A stretch of 64,000 bases of DNA from a bacterium (GTDB lineage: Bacteria > JAGOBX01). This document shows, piece by piece, positions 35,934-45,613 of the stretch. Numbering within the stretch: position 1 is the stretch's first letter; every line of letters starts with the position of its first letter. Location: the NCBI GenBank assembly GCA_029551925.1, contig JAKPEO010000110.1, forward strand, positions 11,121 to 75,120. The letters are read 5' to 3'. Made by a program: the position numbers and the translations under genes. The notes beneath the pieces are model-generated. The model had not been told where the DNA came from. It was given only the letters and a program-made list of their open reading frames with translations, and did not search any database.

Positions 35934-37200
35934 TTTTCACCTTAACCAATATATTTTCTAATTTTTTTACAATATCTTTTTTATCAAAATTTTCTTTCAT
36001 AAATTTATGGAAATTTTCCGCTGCTATTTTAATATTATTTTCATTTTCAAATATTTCAATTATTTTATTAGCCCAACTTTCAGGATTTGAATAATCATCT
36101 ACAAGATAGCCGTTAATATTATCTTTTATAAATTCAGATATACCGCCGATATTCGAGGCAATTACCGTTCTTGAATGCGATGCAGCTTCAAATAACACTA
36201 TAGGCGACATATTATGCCACTGTTCTGGAATTGCAATAATATCGCAATCATCATAAATTTCATCTATTTCGCCGCGGGTTAATACGCCGTCGCGAATTAT
36301 AATATTTTCTTTTATTTCTAATATTTTTTCTAATATTATATTTTCATCTATTTTGCCGTTAGCTACTATTTCTAAAAAAATTTTTTTTATTTTTCTATTT
36401 AAAATTATCTCTTTTAATCCTTCTAATAATATCGGCAATCCTTTGTGATAATTTAACCAGCCAATAAATAAAATCTTTCGAGTGTTTTTTATTTTTTTAG
36501 GAATATAGCTAAAATCAGCCGGCACCGATAATACAAAAATTTTTTCTTCGGATAATTCCTTTGCTTTTAAAATATTTGCTGAATTATTTGATAATGTGAT
36601 AAAATAATCTATTTTCAATAACTGATTATTTTTAAATTTTACAATCGTTTTTTGAAAAAACTTTAAAATTATCGATTTTATAGTATTGTCAAATTGCATG
36701 CAATCTAAACAATATTTCTCATTTAAAAATATCTTTCGACAATTTTGTTTTTTATTAAATAAAAATGTACGCTGGCCGCAAAAATACGCATAATCAACAA
36801 TTTCAGCAATTATTGGAATATTATATTTTTTTGCCGCTAATACTATTGAATATGTTAGTTGCACAATATTAAAAATATAAATTACATCTGGTTTATGTTT
36901 TTTTATATATTTGACGAATTGATAATATACAACAATATCAAAACCAAAAAATTCATTTATAAAAACCAAAAACTTATAAAAAATATTAGAAAATTTTTTT
37001 ATAATTAATGGCAGAGTCTCTAATCCTAAATAATCTATATGCTTTTTTTCAGATGATAGGCAAACAAATTGCAAATTGATTTTATCTGAATATTCCTGCA
37101 AATATCTAAATTTTGTCGCGGCTAATACTTCTGCGCCGCCAAAAAAATTATGTAATTCAGGATGAGTGTCCGATACTATAAAAACATTAATTTTATTCAT
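35914..37200 (-). CDS. Glycosyltransferase family 4
   Basis: The 428-aa GT-B enzyme has an N-terminal HNFFGGAEVLAATKFRYL acceptor motif, a donor domain ILFIGWLNYHKGLPILLEGL at ~245-265, and the terminal EQWHNMSPIVLFEAASHSRTVIASNIGGI, which contains the E-x7-E nucleotide-binding pattern. A cysteine cluster (CRKIF..YCLDCMQFD, ~155-175), seen in some GT4 enzymes of polysaccharide loci, is present. It is cytoplasmic or membrane-peripheral and should add a sugar from a nucleotide donor to a lipid-linked glycan. ATGA overlap with the preceding GT4. Confidence 0.9.
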   Translation of the reverse strand: MNKINVFIVSDTHPELHNFFGGAEVLAATKFRYLQEYSDKINLQFVCLSSEKKHIDYLGLETLPLIIKKFSNIFYKFLVFINEFFGFDIVVYYQFVKYIKKHKPDVIYIFNIVQLTYSIVLAAKKYNIPIIAEIVDYAYFCGQRTFLFNKKQNCRKIFLNEKYCLDCMQFDNTIKSIILKFFQKTIVKFKNNQLLKIDYFITLSNNSANILKAKELSEEKIFVLSVPADFSYIPKKIKNTRKILFIGWLNYHKGLPILLEGLKEIILNRKIKKIFLEIVANGKIDENIILEKILEIKENIIIRDGVLTRGEIDEIYDDCDIIAIPEQWHNMSPIVLFEAASHSRTVIASNIGGISEFIKDNINGYLVDDYSNPESWANKIIEIFENENNIKIAAENFHKFMKENFDKKDIVKKLENILVKVKNDKLCK

Positions 37201-38327
37201 AATTTACTTTTTCTATATAAAGATAATAATTGCATTACTGAATTATCAGTTTTATAAAATTCGGCGCGCTGCAAGCCTAACTTTATATAATTATTTCTGA
37301 TATTTTCATTTTCATACATTAAATCGATTTTTGTTTTTATATCGTCTAAATCTTCTGGATTAACTAATAACGCTGCATTATCAGTAATTTCTTTGATTAC
37401 TTCAATATCAGAAGTTATCACAGGACAGCCGCAGCCGAACGCTTCAATTACAGGCAAACCAAAGCCTTCATACAAGCTAATATAAATAAAAAATAACGCG
37501 GAATTATAAAGTTTTATAAGTTCTTCTCTTTCTATATAGCCTGTAAAAATAATCAATGACTTATCATATTCGCTGAGCGCGCTAAATATCTCATCGCAGC
37601 ACCAGCCGTATTTACCTGTTATAATCAACTGCGTTTTGTTTTGATATGCTTTTGTGGTTTTATACGCTTCTATCATTTTGACTATATTTTTACGCGGTTC
37701 AATTGTGCCATTATATAAAATAAATGGTCTGCGAATATTATATTTTTTCAATAAAGCATTCAATTCAGTTTCTTGATAATTATTAATTTTTACATCTGCA
37801 TTTAATACAGGATATATAACATTTATCCGTTTTTCTAAAATTTGTAGTTTTTCTATTAACTGCCTTTTAGTAAAATTAGAAATTGTGATTATTTCGCTTG
37901 CGCTGTCATTGATAATTTTTTTTAATGCCATTATATGTTTTTTACGCACCTTCGCTAAATGAAATATTTCATTTTCTAAAAATGAAATATCATAAATTGT
38001 ATATATCTTTCTATTTTTAATTACAGGAAATTTTAATGATGTATAATGAATAATATCTGGATTATCCAAAATTTTTGAAATATCATAAAATTTGCTGATG
38101 AATTCTATATATCGTTCAGGAAATCTTTTTTCTACTATTAAATTTCCGAATTTCTTTTTTAATTCTATTGCTCTATTTTGATAATTTTTCCAATAAAAAG
38201 TATAAATCAATAATTTTTCATCATCTGCTAATTTATCTACTAATCGCTCTAAAATGCCAGACCAATAATACCCCACACCTGTTAACGGTTTTAATAATAC
38301 AGCTCCGTCAATTGCTATTTTCAACAT
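37197..38327 (-). CDS. Glycosyltransferase family 4 (mannosyltransferase-like)
   Basis: The 376-aa GT-B enzyme opens IAIDGAVLLKPLTGVGYY, the WbdA/WbaZ-like start, and has ILYNGTIEPRKNIVKMIEAY and ISLYEGFGLPVIEAFGCGCPVITSD near the C-terminus, where the conserved EGFGLP holds the donor-binding Glu pair. Such enzymes usually transfer mannose or rhamnose to O-antigen or exopolysaccharide chains. It overlaps both neighbours by a few bases, implying one transcript and coupled translation. Confidence 0.9.
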   Translation of the reverse strand: MLKIAIDGAVLLKPLTGVGYYWSGILERLVDKLADDEKLLIYTFYWKNYQNRAIELKKKFGNLIVEKRFPERYIEFISKFYDISKILDNPDIIHYTSLKFPVIKNRKIYTIYDISFLENEIFHLAKVRKKHIMALKKIINDSASEIITISNFTKRQLIEKLQILEKRINVIYPVLNADVKINNYQETELNALLKKYNIRRPFILYNGTIEPRKNIVKMIEAYKTTKAYQNKTQLIITGKYGWCCDEIFSALSEYDKSLIIFTGYIEREELIKLYNSALFFIYISLYEGFGLPVIEAFGCGCPVITSDIEVIKEITDNAALLVNPEDLDDIKTKIDLMYENENIRNNYIKLGLQRAEFYKTDNSVMQLLSLYRKSKL

Positions 38328-39475
38328 ATTATTTTTTTTAATATATATTTTTTTATTTTTTTTAGCATATTAAATGAAACTTCGGGTCTCATATCTTCTG
38401 TGATTTCATAAATTTTTTTTTGCAATTCTTTCGAATATGCATCTGATAATGGTTCAGCGTCACAGCCGTAAAAAATTTTGTCATATAATTCTTTTTCACT
38501 ATTAAACGGCACATAATAACTAAAATGCGCTGAAATCCCAAATTTTTTAGACCATTCAAGCGCAGCTAAATCTTTTTCAAATGTCGAGCCGGGCAATCCG
38601 ATTATAAAAAAACAATGAACATTATTAAAATATTTTTTCGCTATTTTTACTGCATTTTCGATTTGCTCTAATGTCTCGCCTTTTTTGATCTGTTTTAATA
38701 TTTCATCGTCTATTGTTTCTACGCCAAATCCTAAATGCTCGCAACCTGCCTCTGCAAGCGCAATTGCTACATTTTCATTAAATCTATCTGCCCGCAAGCC
38801 ATTAGCGCACGACCATTTCAACCCTAATTTTTTAATTGCTTCGCAAAATTGTAAAACTCGTTTCTCGTCAAAATTAAAACAATCGTCAAGTATCAAAAAT
38901 TTTTTGATGTTCCATTTTTTCTTGGCGTTTTCTAATTCACTATAACAGTTTTCTATTGTTCGCATAAGTGGTTTTCTATTGCGGCTATTACAATAAATAC
39001 AACTATACGGACAACCTAAACTCGTCATTAGCGGATATGACCAACTGCCGCGCTGCCAATTTTTCAAATATATATCAAATGTATCAAAATTTTCATATGC
39101 TGGAAATGGATAATTATCCGAAAATTTCTCAGAATATTCGATTTTATCTGCAAAATCTACAAATTCATAACAACATTGTATATCTAAAAAACCGTTTATT
39201 GATTTTATTAAGACATCAGAATATTTCTTTTGATAAAGCACGGCTATTTGCCGCGCCGATGTATATGCTCGCGATTGAATTGAAAACGCTAATATTTCTG
39301 TTTTATAATTTAATATTCTTTTTAAATTTCTCGGATTTGTATTAAAATCTATCACTCGCGCAGAATAAACCGCGGCGGCATAACCAGCTGCTAAATTCGG
39401 AATATCACGATTTGCTCGACAATCTGGCGCTATTATTAACATTTTAGAATTTTCATATTTCTGATGATACGCCAT
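38321..39475 (-). CDS. Radical SAM protein (B12-type, short N-terminal domain)
   Basis: The 384-aa protein has the cluster motif C-x3-C-x2-C in LGCPYSCIYCNSRNRKP (~153-169), a radical SAM barrel with ILDDCFNF, GVETIDDEILKQIKKGETLEQ and FIIGLPGSTFEKD. The first ~130 residues resemble a shortened cobalamin-binding domain without the DxHxxG motif. Elongation reactions on sugars or lipids, methylation or methylthiolation are possible; the target is unknown. The start at 39475 overlaps the previous gene by 23 nt; an ATG at 39442 is the alternative. It lies inside the glycan run, so a glycan substrate is suggested. Confidence 0.8.
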   Translation of the reverse strand: MAYHQKYENSKMLIIAPDCRANRDIPNLAAGYAAAVYSARVIDFNTNPRNLKRILNYKTEILAFSIQSRAYTSARQIAVLYQKKYSDVLIKSINGFLDIQCCYEFVDFADKIEYSEKFSDNYPFPAYENFDTFDIYLKNWQRGSWSYPLMTSLGCPYSCIYCNSRNRKPLMRTIENCYSELENAKKKWNIKKFLILDDCFNFDEKRVLQFCEAIKKLGLKWSCANGLRADRFNENVAIALAEAGCEHLGFGVETIDDEILKQIKKGETLEQIENAVKIAKKYFNNVHCFFIIGLPGSTFEKDLAALEWSKKFGISAHFSYYVPFNSEKELYDKIFYGCDAEPLSDAYSKELQKKIYEITEDMRPEVSFNMLKKIKKYILKKIIC

Positions 39476-40628
39476 ATTTTTTTTCTCGGTCTAATGTATT
39501 AAACGCTCGACAGCCCTGACACAATATCGGCACTTGTCCGCTCGGATTACTGATAAGCGCGCGAAATTTTTTGTATCTTTCAGAATACCAAATTTTTTCA
39601 AATGATTGCTCGAATATATTGCCTAAACTATATTTTCTCAAAAAATCGCGTTTATTCGACATTAATACAGCGCAGCACGGCATTACATAACCACCCATCA
39701 TTATATACGGCTCGCTCCACGCTGAACATAAATGCATCGCTGGCAATTTACTGCTGTGTTCAGGATGCGAAAAATCTACATGCATACCATATTTTCTTGC
39801 TGTCGCTAATGTCTCAAATACTATATCTTTTGGAATTTCAGATAAATATAAATGCTCGACTTCTGGAAAATATAATAGTCCGGCAAATTCTATTTTGCTG
39901 CCTTCGCCCAAATCATAATCATCTCGTAATTTTGCAATAAATTCAACAAATTTCGATAATCCATCTAAATTCAATTTGGTAATAATATATCTAAAACATA
40001 GTTCTGGTATTGGACTTTTATATTTTTTTTTTAATTGCAGCAATGTCTTTATGTTTTTTATTATTTTATCAAAATCACAACCTATTTTTATTTTTTCATA
40101 TATTTCTTTATTTGCGCTGTCCATTGAAATCCAGATGCCGTCAACTCCTAATTGAATTAATTTTGCGCTTTTACTTTCATCTATCAAATCAAAACTATCT
40201 ACTAAATACACGCAGATATTTTTTGATTTTAAATATTCTATCATTTTTAAATAATCTTTATTTAAAAACGCATCGCCTTCACCTGTAAGATTTACCCATT
40301 TTAATTTAGGAAAACAATTTATAATTTTCAAAAATTCGTCAAATGTTAAATCTCTATTAGGTTCATTCCAATATGTATGCTCGCAAATTAAACATTTTTT
40401 ATTGCATTTATTGGTTATCTCTATTTCAATAGTATAAGGATATGAAGTAATATAGGGCTTTAATTTTGGAAAATGTTTCAATATCGGCAATATATATTTT
40501 CCGATACGATTATCTGCGCCTTCGCCGCCGGCACGGACAAATGATTTTATATAAAGAAAATTATATACAGCGCGCCATCCGAATTTTTTTAATAAATATC
40601 TTATTGTTTTTTTATATTGCCATAGCAT
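39453..40628 (-). CDS. Radical SAM/SPASM protein
   Basis: The 391-aa protein has the radical SAM motif in EITNKCNKKCLICEHTYW (C-x3-C-x2-C, ~75-82), followed by LTGEGDAFLNKDYLKMIEYL, and a C-terminal SPASM domain with further cysteines (CSAWSEP, MPCCAV, CQGCRAF) for auxiliary Fe-S clusters. SPASM enzymes modify peptides, sugars (for example dehydrogenation) or proteins. Its place between glycosyltransferases and next to another radical SAM protein suggests sugar or glycan modification. UAGGA-like Shine-Dalgarno before the ATG. Confidence 0.85.
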   Translation of the reverse strand: MLWQYKKTIRYLLKKFGWRAVYNFLYIKSFVRAGGEGADNRIGKYILPILKHFPKLKPYITSYPYTIEIEITNKCNKKCLICEHTYWNEPNRDLTFDEFLKIINCFPKLKWVNLTGEGDAFLNKDYLKMIEYLKSKNICVYLVDSFDLIDESKSAKLIQLGVDGIWISMDSANKEIYEKIKIGCDFDKIIKNIKTLLQLKKKYKSPIPELCFRYIITKLNLDGLSKFVEFIAKLRDDYDLGEGSKIEFAGLLYFPEVEHLYLSEIPKDIVFETLATARKYGMHVDFSHPEHSSKLPAMHLCSAWSEPYIMMGGYVMPCCAVLMSNKRDFLRKYSLGNIFEQSFEKIWYSERYKKFRALISNPSGQVPILCQGCRAFNTLDREKKYGVSSEI

Positions 40629-40721
40629 AAAATAAATTTCCTATTTTTTAAAATTAATTTTTCATAAATAATACTGCGTTATTAAATGATGTCAATAAAT
40701 TTTTATTTACATTAGGTATAA

Positions 40722-41840
40722 TTATATTTGATATAATTCTTGATATATTTTAATAATCTCCCTTATATCGAATTTTTGACATACTGAGTTTTGAGCGTTT
40801 GATTTTAGAAAATTTAATAATTCGCCGTCAGTCAAAATTTTTAATATTGCATTTGCTAATGCATCAGAATTTTGCGGCTCTACTAATATTCCATTAACAT
40901 TATTTTCCACTATTTCAGGTATTCCTCCGGTGTTTGTCGCTATTACTGGCACGCCCGCTGCTAATGCCTCTATTATCGCTATTCCCAAGCCTTCTGATAT
41001 TGACGGCATTATAAATAAATCTGCTATTTGCAAAATTTCATTTACATTTTGTTTAGCGCCTGTAAACAATACTTTATTTGTGAGTTTCAAAATTTCTACC
41101 TGCTTTGTTAAATTTTTATATTCTTTACCAGCGCCAACTATTAACAATTTAATATTAATTTTTCGGAGTTTTTCCACTGCTTCAATTAAATAATTTAATC
41201 CTTTACGCTTTTCCAATCGCGCTATCGTTAATAAAACAATTTCATTTTTTATATTTAGTTCTTCCTTGATTTTTTGTTTTTTATCCTCACCTATTTTTTG
41301 AGAATATTTTTTAATATCAATACCATTATATATTTTCAAAATTTTATTTTGTTGAATATTATTCTGTTTTAAAATTTCTGCTACGCTATTTGATATTGCA
41401 ATTATTTTATCTGTCAAATAATATACTGTAAAATAATTTAATTTTCGTAATAATATATTTCGTTGCGTCCAATCTATTAAATTATGCTCAGTGCTAAATA
41501 TTTTTTTTATTCCGCAAAAAAAACCGAAAATTCTACCTGTTAAATGCGCATAAAAAAAATGAGTATGTAAAATATCTATTTTATATTTTATAAAAATAAA
41601 AGGTATAAGTATAATTCTGTAAATTTTAAAAATATTGTTAATCTCTAAATTTATCACCTTTATATTTTTTTTGTTAAATTTTTCTAAAACTTCACTTGTC
41701 ACATTAATTGTTAATACGAAAGTTTCAAATAAACTTTTGTCTAAAAAATTTACAATATTAAGAACTTGTAATTCCGCGCCGCCTAAATTATTTAGTTTGA
41801 AAATATAATGGATAACTTTTATCTTATTTTTTTCTGCCAT
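40722..41840 (-). CDS. Glycosyltransferase family 4
   Basis: This GT-B enzyme (372 aa from the chosen ATG at 41840; longer frames extend into the methyltransferase) begins KIKVIHYIFKLNNLGGAELQVLN, has LLTIARLEKRKGLNYLIEAV and PSISEGLGIAIIEALAAGVPVI, and ends with GGIPEIVENNVNGILVEP. These are the usual donor-site features of GT4 glycosyltransferases in surface polysaccharide loci. It overlaps the methyltransferase end by 17 nt. Confidence 0.9.
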   Translation of the reverse strand: MAEKNKIKVIHYIFKLNNLGGAELQVLNIVNFLDKSLFETFVLTINVTSEVLEKFNKKNIKVINLEINNIFKIYRIILIPFIFIKYKIDILHTHFFYAHLTGRIFGFFCGIKKIFSTEHNLIDWTQRNILLRKLNYFTVYYLTDKIIAISNSVAEILKQNNIQQNKILKIYNGIDIKKYSQKIGEDKKQKIKEELNIKNEIVLLTIARLEKRKGLNYLIEAVEKLRKINIKLLIVGAGKEYKNLTKQVEILKLTNKVLFTGAKQNVNEILQIADLFIMPSISEGLGIAIIEALAAGVPVIATNTGGIPEIVENNVNGILVEPQNSDALANAILKILTDGELLNFLKSNAQNSVCQKFDIREIIKIYQELYQI

Positions 41841-42516
41841 AAAAATATACACCATAAGCTGCAAAAAAAGAAAACGCTCGTTTTTCAAAAATACAATCTA
41901 AATATTTCAACGGCATAAATAACCAGCCAGAAATAAATCTGATTATTTTACGCAATAAAATATTTTGAAAAAATGCCACAAAAAATTCTCTCATAAATTC
42001 TGCTAATGCAGAGCCGGGACCGCCAATTACGCCGCTTTCTATTTTTTCAAATTTTTGAAATAATAATTCTAATCCCGGTAATGTGTATCTATAATAATCT
42101 GTTGGGTTGGGATGATACGGCTCAATAAAGGGAACTGCTGTAATTATTTCTGAATTTTGTTTTAATACCCTATGCGCTTCATCTACACATTTCTGCGGAT
42201 TTTTGATATGATGAATAACATATTTTAAAATTACAGCACTAAATACATTATCTTTAAACGGTAAATGCTCACAATCACAAAACACATTAATATTATTTTT
42301 TAAAACTATATCAATATTAATAAGATTTCTTTGTTTTTTATCATTACCAGCACCTATATTTAATACCAAATTATTATTTTTTGTTTTTTCTAATATTTTT
42401 TCAAATTTAATATTTTTTCTGCCACTCGCCGCTTGATATTTTTTTAAAAATTTAATCAGACAATTATTTTCTATTTTTAATTTATTTTTTTTATATTCGA
42501 TTTCTTTGCTCAACAT
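41824..42516 (-). CDS. Class I SAM-dependent methyltransferase
   Basis: The 230-aa protein has a Rossmann methyltransferase core: NLVLNIGAGNDKKQRNLINID (glycine loop), DCEHLPFKDNVFSAVI (motif II-III) and EAHRVLKQNSEIITAVPF. The opening CEHLPF is the Methyltransf_11 acidic-loop pattern. SAM-dependent methylation of a sugar or glycan lipid fits the surrounding glycosyltransferases. GGA precedes the ATG by ~12 nt. Substrate unknown. Confidence 0.85.
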   Translation of the reverse strand: MLSKEIEYKKNKLKIENNCLIKFLKKYQAASGRKNIKFEKILEKTKNNNLVLNIGAGNDKKQRNLINIDIVLKNNINVFCDCEHLPFKDNVFSAVILKYVIHHIKNPQKCVDEAHRVLKQNSEIITAVPFIEPYHPNPTDYYRYTLPGLELLFQKFEKIESGVIGGPGSALAEFMREFFVAFFQNILLRKIIRFISGWLFMPLKYLDCIFEKRAFSFFAAYGVYFYGRKK

Positions 42517-42534
42517 TTTTATTAATTATCCTTA

Positions 42535-43650
42535 TCATTTTAATTGGTTAGTTATAATTTCTAATATTTTCTTTGCTGGATTATTTTTTGTTTTATATTC
42601 TTCAAATAATCGCTCTGAAATTTTACGCTGCTGATTGTATAACTCTTTATCTTCATATAACCGTTCCATTGCTTCCGCAATTGCATTTTCGTTATGGTGA
42701 TTAACAAATAAAACACCATTATTTGTTATTTCACGAAAAACTTCAATATCAGAACATATTATAGGACAGCCAAATTGCATCGCTTCTATTATTGGAATAC
42801 CATATCCTTCAACTAATGAAACATTAATATAGCAAAAACAATTTTTATAAAATTTATATAATTCTTCGTCACTAACATAATTAGCTAAAACTATAAACTT
42901 CTCCAGTCCATACTCTCCTATAAAATCTATTATTGAATTTGTAGATTTACTATATTTGCCAATTATTACTAATTTAAAATCATTCGACATTTTTTTTTTT
43001 TCTAAAAAAATTTTGTATGCTTTTATCAAAATTAAATAATTTTTTCTATAAAAATGCGTGCCTATTGCTAAAAAATATTTATTTTTTAATAATCCTGTCG
43101 GACATTCATTTTTTTGAATATTTATATTTTCAAAATTAGTTATATACGAACCAACATTATCAATTTTATTTCTTAATTTAGGATATTGATTTATGATAGT
43201 ATTCTTTACACTTTCTGATGGCGTAATTATGAAATCACTAAAATATAAATTTAATCTAAACCATAATTCCTGTAACAACCAAGTTATTATTGAAAAATCA
43301 CGAACAATATAACGCCAGCATAAATCATGAATGGTAGTTATTTTCTTGCATTTAGCAATAAAAGGATATGCCATTATGGTAGAAAAAAATACATCTATCC
43401 CTTCTTCTTTTATTTTTTGGCGGAACTTTAATTGTGTTTTTATTGATAACATTTTACTATATTCAAATCTTAAAATTTTATATTTTCCAGAAAAACAAAA
43501 ATTAGTTGGTAAAATATCAGATTTATTCAAAAAAAATACATATTCATTTTTTTTATCTATCTTACCTAAATTTTCTAATAATTCCCAAAAGTTTTTTTCT
43601 ACGCCCGTTCGTATATCAAATAATTTTCTTATATCTATACCTATTTTCAT
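42535..43650 (-). CDS. Glycosyltransferase family 4
   Basis: This GT4 enzyme (about 371 aa) begins MKIGIDIRKLFDIRTGVEKNF; the ATG at 43650 is chosen over two in-frame starts slightly upstream. FLAIGTHFYRKNYLILIKAY and VSLVEGYGIPIIEAMQFGCPIICSD are the donor-binding segments, with the Glu pair of the E-x7-E motif. The C-terminal EVFREITNNGVLFVNHHNENA is typical of mannosyltransferase-like members. It follows the deacetylase directly. Confidence 0.9.
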   Translation of the reverse strand: MKIGIDIRKLFDIRTGVEKNFWELLENLGKIDKKNEYVFFLNKSDILPTNFCFSGKYKILRFEYSKMLSIKTQLKFRQKIKEEGIDVFFSTIMAYPFIAKCKKITTIHDLCWRYIVRDFSIITWLLQELWFRLNLYFSDFIITPSESVKNTIINQYPKLRNKIDNVGSYITNFENINIQKNECPTGLLKNKYFLAIGTHFYRKNYLILIKAYKIFLEKKKMSNDFKLVIIGKYSKSTNSIIDFIGEYGLEKFIVLANYVSDEELYKFYKNCFCYINVSLVEGYGIPIIEAMQFGCPIICSDIEVFREITNNGVLFVNHHNENAIAEAMERLYEDKELYNQQRKISERLFEEYKTKNNPAKKILEIITNQLK

Positions 43651-43659
43651 AAACATCAA

Positions 43660-44382
43660 TCATATTATTTTTTTTAATTTTCGCAAATATAAAAGTATTT
43701 TATCATTTTTTTTCAATTCTTGATAAAAATCTGTTAGTTTTAATCTAAATAACAAGTTATTATCATTTCTGTATATAGGTGTGCGGACAATATAATTTGG
43801 ATTTTGATTATAATATTTATAATTATTTAAGGGACTAATAAAAATTTTTTTATATCCAAGTTCTAATATGAGTTGTTCAATTTGATGATTTATACAATTA
43901 TATGGCGGACAAAAATAATCAATGTTTTGAGTCAATAAGTCTTCAAGTTTTTTCTTTGAATTATATAATTCCTCATACATTTCTTTTTTATTTTCTATTT
44001 CAGTTAATCTTTTATGCGTTAAACTATGTGAACCTATTATTACTCCGTTATTGCTTAATTCCTTTATCTGATTGATATTTAAGATTTTTTTGCCTTCAAA
44101 AAAATTTCCTATTAAATTCGGACAAATAAATATTATCGGACTAATATTATATTTTTTTAAAAGTTTAAAACCATTGATATAAAAATCTTCAAAACCATCG
44201 TCAAAGGTAATGACAAAACTTTTTTTTTTTATCTTTTCTATATTTTGTATATCAATAATTTCAAACTGTTTTTTTATTAAAAAAATTATATGTTTTTCCA
44301 ATCTTTTTGGAGAAATAGTTAATAAATCATTATATTCATTAGAAATTGAATGATATGCTAATACAGTTAATTTTTTACTCAT
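43660..44382 (-). CDS. Polysaccharide deacetylase (NodB homology)
   Basis: The 240-aa protein starts VLAYHSISNEYNDL, and the catalytic FVITFDDGFEDFY (Asp-Asp metal and base) and metal-binding SHSLTHKRLTEI (H-x3-H) are present, then FCPPYNCINHQ. It deacetylates N-acetyl-sugars in peptidoglycan or exopolysaccharide. There is no signal peptide, so it may be cytoplasmic or be exported by another route. It is the first gene of the glycan run, with no clear Shine-Dalgarno. Confidence 0.88.
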   Translation of the reverse strand: MSKKLTVLAYHSISNEYNDLLTISPKRLEKHIIFLIKKQFEIIDIQNIEKIKKKSFVITFDDGFEDFYINGFKLLKKYNISPIIFICPNLIGNFFEGKKILNINQIKELSNNGVIIGSHSLTHKRLTEIENKKEMYEELYNSKKKLEDLLTQNIDYFCPPYNCINHQIEQLILELGYKKIFISPLNNYKYYNQNPNYIVRTPIYRNDNNLLFRLKLTDFYQELKKNDKILLYLRKLKKII

Positions 44383-44427
44383 AGTATCTTATTATATATT
44401 TTTATAATATTTTGTAAATTTTTTTCT

Positions 44428-44865
44428 GAGGTAGTGTAAAAAATTTTGTGTAAATTTTTAAAATAAGATATAATAAAAATTTTATTTATTAAGGAATATC
44501 TACTATTTACACAATGGATATATTAAAAAAGCAGTATTAGAAAAATTAAGCGAGGATTTAAAAAGTTGCACAAACATAAAATTCTTAATTGGTGCTGATG
44601 GGATATTAAAAAGATTTTTTGGCAAGTTAATTCAAAAAATGTTGGAATCTGAAATGGATAATCATCTTGGTTATGAAAAATATGAGCGTCCAAAAAAACA
44701 AAAAAACAGCTGAAAATTGATATAGTGAAAAATTTAAAAAGAAGTTTGATAGGAATAGATATGATATAAAAATTTGGTGAGGCAGGAATTCAGAGTTTGA
44801 ACCGCAAAAAATGGCCACCAAAAAAAGGGGCAGACATCTCTAAATTCTCTTTTTTTATTATTTTT
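44428..44865 (+). mobile_element. IS256-family remnant
   Basis: A GTAGTGTAAAAAATTTTGTG segment at 44431-44450 looks like an IS256-type terminal repeat. After it, frames spell a transposase N-terminus: MDILKK, (one-base loss) AVLEKLSEDLKSCTN, then ADGILKRFFGKLIQKMLESE and MDNHLGYEKYERPK, a TGA at 44711, and after further breaks NSEFEPQK near 44800. LLxxLLexxLxxEMxxHLGYEK and FEPQ are IS256/Mutator hallmarks. The DDE catalytic domain is absent, so the element is dead. I see no matching right-end repeat. The rest of 44383-44970 shows no gene. Confidence 0.75.
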
Positions 44866-44970
44866 TTCAATACAGATAACAGGATTTGGTTTTAATATTT
44901 TATGATAAATTTATTATGAATCTTATAAAAAAAACATTTGTGCATTTGTGCAAGTATGACACTTATAAAG

Positions 44971-45054
44971 TGCCGAAGGTCGGACTCGAACCGACATGGA
45001 GTTGCCCCCGCTGGATTTTGAGTCCAGTGCGTCTACCAGTTTCACCACTTCGGC
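44971..45054 (-). tRNA. tRNA-Leu (anticodon CAA)
   Basis: An 84-nt class-II tRNA on the minus strand: acceptor GCCGAAG/CTTCGGC, anticodon stem CTGGA/TCCAG with loop CTCAAAA (anticodon CAA), a long variable arm typical of leucine, and T arm GTCGG/CCGAC with TTCGAGT. The CCA end is not encoded, unlike in the tRNA-Thr. It reads UUG codons. Confidence 0.95.
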
Positions 45055-45181
45055 ATTAAAAAATTAAGAAAAAAATAATATGCGTAATTATAATTCTGAA
45101 AAATTATTTGTCAAGTTTTTTTTATTTTTATCAATTTTTTTCTAAAAATAAATTTATAATTTTTTATTTTTAATTTTTTTT

Positions 45182-45601
45182 TTATTTTTCTGTTATTTGA
45201 ATAATAATTTCGCGAGTACGCGGGCGATTATCGCATTCAACAAATACTATCTGCTGCCAAGTCCCGAGTATCATAGTTTTATTATAAAACGGAATAGTCA
45301 AACTCGCTTTAAATAATGCAGACAATAAATGCGAATGACCATTACCGTCGTTCCATCTGCGATTATGAAAATAATCAAAATCAGCTGGCGCCAATTTTTT
45401 CATTAAATCTTTTAAATCTCGGATTAATCCGTCTTCATATTCAATTGTCGTAAGCGCTGTTGTCGCGCCCGGCGCAAAAATTAAAATATTCCCTTCGTTA
45501 AATTCTGTATTTGCAAGTTTTTCTGCAACTATATTTGTAATATCAACAATATCTCCACAGCCCTTTGTTTTAATCGCAGTCTTTAATGTTTTTATATCCA
45601 T
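45182..45601 (-). CDS. yjbQ: YjbQ/UPF0047 family protein
   Basis: The 139-aa protein shows the family landmarks: GDIVDITNIVAEKL, ILIFAPGATTALTTIEYEDG, GHSHLLSALFKASLTIPF and GTWQQIVFVECDNRPRTREI with conserved histidines. The family has a thiamine-phosphate-synthase-like side activity reported in some members, but its main function is not settled. Small soluble trimer. It lies 12 nt downstream of pilC on the same strand, possibly only by read-through. Confidence 0.9.
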   Translation of the reverse strand: MDIKTLKTAIKTKGCGDIVDITNIVAEKLANTEFNEGNILIFAPGATTALTTIEYEDGLIRDLKDLMKKLAPADFDYFHNRRWNDGNGHSHLLSALFKASLTIPFYNKTMILGTWQQIVFVECDNRPRTREIIIQITEK

Positions 45602-45613
45602 CTTGAAAAATTA

